Assembly: GCA_016208805.1 (NCBI GenBank)
Contig: JACQXL010000035.1
Location: 1-19,369, forward strand
DNA: 19,369 bases
DNA from: Planctomycetota bacterium
GTDB lineage: Bacteria; Planctomycetota; MHYJ01; JACQXL01
Direction: 5' to 3'
The notes under the pieces were generated by a model. That model was not told where the DNA came from. It ran no database searches and saw only the letters and a list, made by a program, of their open reading frames with translations. Both the position numbers and the translations under genes were made by a program. Positions 14,476-19,369 of this stretch are shown piece by piece (positions within the stretch are counted from its first letter, which is position 1; each line of letters opens with the position of its first letter).

Positions 14476-16408
14476 TGTCTTCACCAACCTGACCGGCCTG
14501 GCATCCAACACCACCTATAACTACCGGCTGGTAACGCAATCCTATATTATGGAAACATCCTCCACGGTTATAACCTACGGCAGCAACCAGACATTCACCA
14601 CCTATGGCCAACCGATAGTGGCCACCAATTCATTCGGCACAACCTACGGGACTAACCGAACATTCACCACAGGCGCTCCCGCGCCAGATGGCTCTAACAC
14701 CTGGACCGAAAAGATATCCCACTGGACCGGCGGCTCGGTGCCTGCTTCAAGACAATCCCATTCGGCAGTCTGGGACGGCACGAAATATATCATGTTCGGT
14801 GGGTTCGACGGTAACGCTACAGGAATGAATAACCTGTGGTGGTATTATCCGGTAACCAATACATGGATACAAAAATACACGGCTGTTACGCCCACCGCAA
14901 GATTCGGCCACACTATGGTCTGGGATGGGACCCGCGTAATTATGTTTGGCGGAATTGAAAACGGGTTCTTTAAGAATGACCTGTGGTGGTATAATCCAAC
15001 TAATAATACATGGACCGAGCAAAACCCGACCGGCGGACCGCCCACCGCAAGATATAACCATTCTATGGTCTGGGATGGCGCCAATGTCATTATGTTCGGC
15101 GGCTGGAGCGGCTCCAATAGGAATGACCTGTGGTGGTATAATCCAACTGATAATACATGGACACAGAAGATTGCCAACGGCGACCCATCCTCGCCAACGG
15201 CACGATATTTCGCCTCAATGGTCTGGGATAGTAACCGGGTCATCCTGTTCGGCGGATATGATGCAACTAACAAAATGAACGACCTGTGGTGGTATGACCC
15301 GACCGGAAACACCTGGACCCAGAAAATTGCTAATGGCGACATAAACTCCCCCAGCCAGAGATATGATGGCCACTCTATGGCCTGGGACGGCACCGAGGCC
15401 ATTATGTTCGGCGGGAAGGCATCGGATGGTAACCCCCTGAATGACCTGTGGTGGTATGACCCGACCGGAAATACCTGGGCAGAAAAGATTACACAGAATG
15501 GAACAGGGCTGCCTACATTATTAAGAAGCGCCCATTCTATGGTCTGGGATGGAACAAAGGGTATTATGTTCGGCGGCTACTATAACAGCACTACCTACTA
15601 TAACGACCTCTGGTGGTATGAACCTATCAGCAACACCTGGACCCAGAAAAAAACTAACGGCGATGCCGGCTCGCCGGCCAAAAGGGCGTCTTTCCCGATG
15701 GTCTGGAACGGCACCGAGGCCATTATGTTCGGCGGTGGAGAGACGGGCACGCGTTCTAACGAACTCTGGTGGTACACGCCATCAAACAACACCTGGACCC
15801 AGAAAAAGACCGAAGGCGATGCCGGTTCGCCCTCCCAAAGGTTCTGGTCTTCAATGGTCTGGGACGGCAATAAAGCCATTCTGTTTGGCGGCGATACTGC
15901 CGCCGGATTCAAGAATGACTGGTGGTGGTATTATCCAATAACCAATACGTGGATAGATAAAACCACTACCGCCATTTCGCCCTCGGCAAGAGTTTGGGGT
16001 TCAATGGTCTGGAATGGTACCAAGGTTATTCTGTTTGGCGGTAAATTAGCGGACGGAACTCCTAAAAATGACCTCTGGTGGTATGACCCGGCTGACAATA
16101 CCTGGACTGAAAAGATTCCCAATGACGCCATTGGTTCCCCTGTAGGTAGATGGAGTCCTTATATGACGGTTTGGGACGGTGCCAAGGTTATTATGTTCGG
16201 CGGCAATAACGCAGGAACTTGGTATAACGACCTCTGGTGGTATGACCCAACCGGAAATACCTGGACCGAAAAGATAACAAATGGTGCGGTTAGCTCCCCT
16301 TCCACAAGAGAATCGTTTTCAATGATATGGGATGGCGCCAGAGCCATTATGTTCGGCGGATGGAACGGCTCGAACTTTACTAATGAACTCTGGTGGTATC
16401 AACCTTGA
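14399..16408 (+). CDS. Fn3-Kelch repeat protein, main part downstream of the frameshift
   Basis: 669 codons from a nominal TTG; the natural start is 14158, with one extra base in GGGCCC at 14407-14412. Residues about 3-50 complete an Fn3-like domain (TSYGAATAHQSLGSG, NLTGLASNTTYNYRLVTQ) and are followed by a short degenerate Fn3 copy. From about 100 there are eleven Kelch motifs of about 50 aa, each with a (S/P)xxR start, MVWDGxxxIMFGG, NDLWWYDP and NTWTEK. The last one stops at LWWYQP. The missing NTW strand is present at the very front (SNTWTEKISHW), so circular closure is likely. An exported adhesion or carbohydrate-binding role is plausible but not shown. The gene ends in a GNRA hairpin overlapping its stop. 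Confidence 0.8.
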   Translation: MNTGPTTSYGAATAHQSLGSGSNDIDVFTNLTGLASNTTYNYRLVTQSYIMETSSTVITYGSNQTFTTYGQPIVATNSFGTTYGTNRTFTTGAPAPDGSNTWTEKISHWTGGSVPASRQSHSAVWDGTKYIMFGGFDGNATGMNNLWWYYPVTNTWIQKYTAVTPTARFGHTMVWDGTRVIMFGGIENGFFKNDLWWYNPTNNTWTEQNPTGGPPTARYNHSMVWDGANVIMFGGWSGSNRNDLWWYNPTDNTWTQKIANGDPSSPTARYFASMVWDSNRVILFGGYDATNKMNDLWWYDPTGNTWTQKIANGDINSPSQRYDGHSMAWDGTEAIMFGGKASDGNPLNDLWWYDPTGNTWAEKITQNGTGLPTLLRSAHSMVWDGTKGIMFGGYYNSTTYYNDLWWYEPISNTWTQKKTNGDAGSPAKRASFPMVWNGTEAIMFGGGETGTRSNELWWYTPSNNTWTQKKTEGDAGSPSQRFWSSMVWDGNKAILFGGDTAAGFKNDWWWYYPITNTWIDKTTTAISPSARVWGSMVWNGTKVILFGGKLADGTPKNDLWWYDPADNTWTEKIPNDAIGSPVGRWSPYMTVWDGAKVIMFGGNNAGTWYNDLWWYDPTGNTWTEKITNGAVSSPSTRESFSMIWDGARAIMFGGWNGSNFTNELWWYQP

Positions 16409-16421
16409 CCGAAAGGTCAAG
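16404..16421 (+). terminator. GAAA-tetraloop hairpin over the Kelch stop codon
   Basis: CTTGACC, GAAA, GGTCAAG is a 7-bp perfect stem with a GNRA loop, overlapping TGA at 16406-16408. No U-tract follows, so it is either a poor terminator or an mRNA 3' stabiliser. Confidence 0.35.
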
Positions 16422-16443
16422 CCCTGTCAAGTGTCGTCAGGAA

Positions 16444-16481
16444 ATAGTCAGGCATAACAATCCTTGGCTATACCTGACTAT
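16444..16481. terminator. Inverted repeat between convergent genes
   Basis: ATAGTCAGG (16444-16452) pairs perfectly with CCTGACTAT (16473-16481) on a 20-nt loop. Its position between convergent genes fits transcription end processing, but a U-run is absent. Confidence 0.3.
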
Positions 16482-16493
16482 CCTTGCCTATTC

Positions 16494-16529
16494 TTACCTG
16501 ATATAACCCATCAAATACAACTCCGCCTT
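16494..16529 (-). pseudogene. C-terminal remnant of a second fibre gene (12 codons with stop)
   Basis: The minus strand reads KAELYLMGYIR and stop. The intact fibre gene at 16707-17792 ends AAELYLMGYVR and stop: nine of eleven residues match and the stop is in the same place, while many third bases differ. Immediately upstream the sequence changes to the cloverleaf repeat at 16530-16595. So this is the tail of a diverged paralogue cut off by the repeat. Confidence 0.65.
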
Positions 16530-16595
16530 GCCCCGTTAGAAGTAAGACACCAAAGGTGTCTGCCAGTCCCTTTGGGACTGGACTTCTAACGGGGC
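16530..16595. repeat. 66-bp cloverleaf-type palindromic element
   Basis: Outer stem: GCCCCGTTAGAAGT (16530-16543) with ACTTCTAACGGGGC (16582-16595), 14 bp perfect. Inside are two perfect hairpins, GACACC-AAA-GGTGTC (16546-16560) and CCAGTCCC-TTT-GGGACTGG (16563-16581). Together they fold into a tidy three-way junction, in DNA or RNA. CCCCGTTAGAA-type palindromes are known as scattered repeats. Confidence 0.8.
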
Positions 16596-16610
16596 GTGGT
16601 CGTTACGCCC

Positions 16611-16702
16611 ACACACCCCTACCCCTCCCCACAGGGACCCAGTGGGTCTCAAGAGGGGATTAGCCGAAGTCCCCTCTACCAAGAGGGGATTTAGGGGTGT
16701 GT
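16611..16702. repeat. Palindromic repeat, same family as the murD insertion
   Basis: ACACACCCCT (16611-16620) and AGGGGTGTGT (16693-16702) are inverted ends. 16667-16702 differs from the inverted murD copy at one base in 36. It ends 5 bases before the fibre gene's stop codon complement at 16707. Confidence 0.8.
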
Positions 16703-16706
16703 CGGT

Positions 16707-17792
16707 TCATCTGACATACCCCATCAAGTATAACTCTGCAGCAGTAGTTACACCGTCACGGTATACTGATGTTACAAAGCGTCTGTTCGCATCCAGCGGC
16801 AACAGCACGGTCAGATAATTCGTGAAGTCCTTGGCCGCCGTGTCCAGCCGGTAGAGCGGGGCCGGGTCAACGGTCGGCTTGGCATAGAACTGGGCTTTGT
16901 AGCCGTAGAGAATCGTATTCGCGCCTGCGTGCGTCATCACCACCATCGCATACTTCGTTCCAACAGGGACATAGGACGACAGGTCAATCTCAGTGTTAGG
17001 CACGGAGGCAGATGACAGGTTGGAGAACAGGAGGAGGTTCTGGTTAATCGTGAACCGGTCCTCCATCTCAGCCGGAGTGGCCGGCGGGACAAGCGGTCTG
17101 CTGACTGGCGTAAAGGATAGTTTGGCCGGCGTGACCTGCCCATCGCCGATTTCAGCGGTGGCTATGGGTGGAACTAATGGTCGGCTCACACCTGCGGCCG
17201 GTTTCCATTCAAACTTGGCCTGCGCCTGATTGTAGGCCGGGACTTCCCCATCCGCCGGCGCATCAACCGCGGATAGTTTGGTCGGTGTCACCGCACCGTC
17301 CACGATTTTAGGTGTGGTCACCGCCGCATCTTTGAGTTCCAGGTTGCCGACCGAATTTGCGGCCAAGTCATTCTGGGTAATGGTATTAGCCGCAATCTTG
17401 GCTCCGGTGATAGCGCCGTCCTTGACCTTGTCCGTGGTTACGGCGTTGTTGGCCAGTTTTGGCTCATTGACCGCTCCGTCTGCTATTTCCGTAGTGGCGA
17501 CCGGCGGCGTAAGCGGCCGGCCCAGCACGCCATCGCTAATCTTGTCCCTGGTCACCGCACCGTCTGCAATCTTTGAGCCGGTAACTGCCCCGTCCACTAT
17601 CTTGGCCGTGGTAATCGCTCGGTCCTGTATCTTGTCGCCTGTTACCTGTTTCTCCCCAATTTTGGCCGTCTTGACCGCGCCGTCTTTGATTTTGTCAGCC
17701 GTGACGGCATTATCGGCTATCTTTGATGTCGTTACCGCACCTGTTGCAATCTTGGGCGTGGTAACCTCTAACGGTTTTATTGTGTTTGACAT
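16707..17792 (-). CDS. Decapeptide-repeat fibre protein resembling phage tail fibres
   Basis: 361 aa; ATG with AAAGGAG just upstream on the minus strand. Residues about 14-170 are about fifteen ten-residue repeats of the form (I/L)xDGAVTxxK, as in IVDGAVTGSKIADGAVTRDK. Such repeats are familiar from tail-fibre and other trimeric fibrous proteins. A proline-rich insert RPLxPPxAT occurs three times (about 90, 210 and 235). The C-terminal about 115 residues (from NQNLLLFSNLSS to YLMGYVR) are non-repetitive and beta-rich, probably a tip or receptor-binding domain. No signal peptide is seen. It is last in a co-directional three-gene cluster, each gene with its own good ribosome site. Could be phage-derived or a host surface fibre; no other tail gene is present. 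Confidence 0.7.
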   Translation of the reverse strand: MSNTIKPLEVTTPKIATGAVTTSKIADNAVTADKIKDGAVKTAKIGEKQVTGDKIQDRAITTAKIVDGAVTGSKIADGAVTRDKISDGVLGRPLTPPVATTEIADGAVNEPKLANNAVTTDKVKDGAITGAKIAANTITQNDLAANSVGNLELKDAAVTTPKIVDGAVTPTKLSAVDAPADGEVPAYNQAQAKFEWKPAAGVSRPLVPPIATAEIGDGQVTPAKLSFTPVSRPLVPPATPAEMEDRFTINQNLLLFSNLSSASVPNTEIDLSSYVPVGTKYAMVVMTHAGANTILYGYKAQFYAKPTVDPAPLYRLDTAAKDFTNYLTVLLPLDANRRFVTSVYRDGVTTAAELYLMGYVR

Positions 17793-17821
17793 AAACTTAC
17801 TCCTTTTTAGAGCCAGTTAGC

Positions 17822-17886
17822 CGCCGCCCCCCGATAGTCATCGGGAGGCGGGGCGTTACTGGGTCTTATCCCGACGTATGTCGGGA
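17822..17886. other. Two hairpins in the spacer before the fibre gene
   Basis: CCCGATAGTCATCGGG sits within GC-rich arms at about 17822-17856, and TCCCGACGTATGTCGGGA is at 17869-17886. They fill the spacer between the 266-aa gene stop and the fibre gene ribosome site. No T-tract on the minus strand; they may reduce read-through or stabilise mRNA. Confidence 0.4.
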
Positions 17887-17900
17887 CAATTACACTTGGT

Positions 17901-18701
17901 TTACAGGGCCACGACCTGAATCCGCAGGAACAGTTGTCCGCTCTCCATATAATATCCGCAATGGGATTTCAACGGAGTCAACGGCTCAACAAATTCCTCA
18001 TAGACCGTATTGTCTCTCAGGGCTGACAGGAAACTATTGATGAGCGTATTCTCGGTGGCAATCCTTGTCGGACTGTATTCGGAATACACTATCGCCATTC
18101 CGCTCTGCATCAGCCTGGAAACCAAACCGGCTCTCAATTGAGGCCTTAAACCCGGCTTGGAGACATCCACCGGTCCGCCGTAGAGAATCTTGTCGCCCGG
18201 CCTCAACAGGTCCGCCACAGTGATATCACCGGACAACCACATTGCGGCCAGCGGTGTAATACCCCGACCGCGAATTTTATCGCCGGTGAACCTGAGCGTC
18301 CGGTCTGCCATACCTTCGGCAAAGAGGTCTTTCTTGTTGTCAATAATCTCCTTGAACCGTTTACCGACCTCTTCATCAATGGTCTCAAAGATATGTGCCA
18401 GGGCCGTGTCAAACTTGTTGTAAGTCCGGTTCAGGTTAGACTGATGCTTATCCTTCAGGGATGCGGCATCGGCGCCTGATTTGGACTTGAAAGCCGGATT
18501 AATGACATCCTTCCATCCCCGGCCTGCCGGGTTGGCCAGATTTTCCAGATATGCCTTGAGGTCTGGTATCTTGGCGCGGAGTTTTTCAATAATCCGACCG
18601 GTGTTAAGTTTGAACGACTCGGCCCACTGGTCAACGCTCTGTTGCCTCGGCGGTTCCTTGACCGGCACGAACAACTCTAATCCGCTAACATTCGTAGACA
18701 T
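17901..18701 (-). CDS. Unrecognised 266-aa protein of the fibre cluster
   Basis: ATG at 18701 with AGAGGAGA upstream on the minus strand. I do not recognise the family. The middle is helix-rich and charged (about 23-135). Conserved points shared with the truncated paralogue at 11236 are VDQW (23-26), INPAFKSKSG (67-76), WLSGD (155-159) and LRPGDKILYGGPVDV (166-180). The C-terminal about 85 residues (from SKPGLRPQLR to LFLRIQVVAL), missing in the paralogue, look beta-rich. No signal peptide, membrane segment or catalytic motif is evident. Its place directly upstream of the fibre gene suggests an attachment, chaperone or structural partner for the fibre, which is inference from context only. 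Confidence 0.7.
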   Translation of the reverse strand: MSTNVSGLELFVPVKEPPRQQSVDQWAESFKLNTGRIIEKLRAKIPDLKAYLENLANPAGRGWKDVINPAFKSKSGADAASLKDKHQSNLNRTYNKFDTALAHIFETIDEEVGKRFKEIIDNKKDLFAEGMADRTLRFTGDKIRGRGITPLAAMWLSGDITVADLLRPGDKILYGGPVDVSKPGLRPQLRAGLVSRLMQSGMAIVYSEYSPTRIATENTLINSFLSALRDNTVYEEFVEPLTPLKSHCGYYMESGQLFLRIQVVAL

Positions 18702-18804
18702 AAATCATTCTCCTCTTGCCCGTTATTTTGTTTACCATATTCAAGCGGTAAACGGGCTTGACCGCTCAAGCAGGTTTAGGCATCAGAGCCAGGCGGCAGA
18801 CCGA

Positions 18805-18831
18805 GTGTCCCGCCCGGCCTGCCGGGGACAC
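18805..18831. other. Hairpin between the double-CxxC gene and the 266-aa gene
   Basis: GTGTCCC (18805-18811) pairs with GGGACAC (18825-18831), with an inner CCGGC/GCCGG stem. It lies just downstream of the minus-strand gene at 18846. No U-run, so at most a weak transcription barrier. Confidence 0.35.
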
Positions 18832-18845
18832 CTGACTCGTTTGCT

Positions 18846-19232
18846 TTATTCGTCTCGCTCTTCCGGTAATAATTCCTTTGACTCTTCCGCCTCTTGTATG
18901 TCGCTTTCCCTGACAAAGTCTCTTTCGCCTCGCCAGGATGCTACCGGCCTTAGGTCAATCCACTGGCGGCCATAAAACCGCCTGACCGGCGGCAAGTTCC
19001 ACATCTCCCGTTTGGGGAACTTGGCGTTGTAGCAGTAGCGGCACAGGTGCAACTGCTGGCAGTAAAATGACATATCACTATCACCGCCCGGCACTCTTTT
19101 GCCGCATTCCTTGCAGGTATCCACCTGCGGGGCAAGACCGCAGTCAGTCCCGTCACACCATGTCCCACGCGATGCCGCATGGCTGTCGGGTATGACGTGG
19201 CACTTATGCGGGGCTTCGTTGACACTATCCAT
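18846..19232 (-). CDS. Small double-CxxC, probably zinc-binding, protein
   Basis: 128 aa; ATG with AAGGAGG at 19238-19244 on the plus-strand coordinates, a strong site. Cysteines at 11, 26, 31, 40, 43, 58, 64 and 67. CKEC (40-43) and CRYC (64-67), with C58 between, form a CX2C-X20-CX2C pattern typical of a zinc ribbon or treble-clef fold. The C-terminus is acidic (EAEESKELLPEERDE). Family not recognised. Residues 11-29 (CHVIPDSHAASRGTWCDG and onward) are encoded by DNA that resembles the repeat sequence near 9345-9370 and 130-152, so the front may be repeat-derived. First gene of the three-gene minus-strand cluster. Confidence 0.6.
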   Translation of the reverse strand: MDSVNEAPHKCHVIPDSHAASRGTWCDGTDCGLAPQVDTCKECGKRVPGGDSDMSFYCQQLHLCRYCYNAKFPKREMWNLPPVRRFYGRQWIDLRPVASWRGERDFVRESDIQEAEESKELLPEERDE

Positions 19233-19244
19233 ATGAGCCTCCTT

Positions 19245-19262
19245 CCCGCCATAAGTGGCGGG
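19245..19262 (-). promoter_or_regulatory. Hairpin abutting the ribosome site of the double-CxxC gene
   Basis: On the minus strand CCCGCCA, CTTA, TGGCGGG forms a 7-bp GC-rich stem whose last base touches AAGGAGG with no gap. It could set translation level or mark an mRNA 5' end. Structural inference only. Confidence 0.4.
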
Positions 19263-19369
19263 GTTTCTACCGAGGAAAAAATCATTGCCCTTCCTCTCTA
19301 TATACAGCTAAAAATAGGGTAGGTGTCAGCAGGAAAGACGGGTATAAGATGATGATTTGACGTTAACTA

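Noticed and set aside
17278..17820. 180-codon plus-strand ORF opposite the fibre gene
   Set aside because: A mirror of the 30-bp coding repeat; the minus-strand frame has the ribosome site and a recognisable repeat family.
18950..19285. 111-codon minus-strand ORF overlapping the double-CxxC gene, with a fair Shine-Dalgarno
   Set aside because: Low-complexity Arg/Ser/Thr-rich translation, typical of a shadow frame; the overlapping frame has a stronger ribosome site and patterned cysteines. The upstream ATG is kept only as a regulatory possibility.

Overview
The window looks like a chromosomal segment of a mesophilic, Gram-negative-type bacterium, most likely a member or close relative of the Planctomycetota, probably a deep-branching lineage known from metagenomes. 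The taxonomy is inference. It rests on the secreted HEAT plus squalene-cyclase-like barrel protein at 11965-13890, a combination very common in that phylum, on the form of the PurN active-site loop, and on the general style of the secreted TPR, Kelch and delta-60 propeller proteins. No rRNA, tRNA, CRISPR array, transposase or integrase was found.

Layout. 1-789 holds no convincing gene. It contains repeat debris, the right end of a MITE-like element, and a 12-unit array of 22-bp tandem repeats. 790-5098 (+) carries ileS, purN and a decayed SurA/parvulin-type gene that overlaps purN by ATGA. 5119-9261 (-) carries murD, a small unrecognised ORF, and a large TPR / peptidase-MA (HExxH) protein. 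9295-9454 is a complete MITE-like element with 19-bp inverted ends and a 5-bp target duplication. 9510-10787 (+) is a secreted seven-bladed propeller of delta-60 type. 10788-11235 is hairpin-rich and holds a second 22-bp tandem array. 11236-11811 is a truncated member of an unrecognised family. 11965-13890 is the HEAT/cyclase-fold protein. 13911-14138 is a second MITE-like element. 14158-16408 is an Fn3-Kelch surface protein interrupted by one frameshift. 16409-16706 is a convergent intergenic region with a cloverleaf-shaped repeat and a 12-codon gene remnant. 16707-19232 (-) is a three-gene cluster: a double-CxxC protein, an unrecognised 266-aa protein, and a decapeptide-repeat fibre like a phage tail fibre.

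Two themes stand out. First, small palindromic repeats have repeatedly entered genes. One sits in frame inside murD. One supplies the hydrophobic leader of the SurA-like gene. One replaces the end of the truncated gene at 11236. Elements also abut the ribosome binding site or promoter of the two propeller genes. Second, the three-gene fibre cluster has relatives in the same window: the gene at 11236 is a truncated paralogue of the 266-aa protein, and 16494-16529 is the last 12 codons of a second fibre gene. This points to a multi-copy, partly decayed fibre system of unknown role, possibly phage-derived. The housekeeping genes (ileS, purN, murD) do not form a recognisable pathway operon with it.
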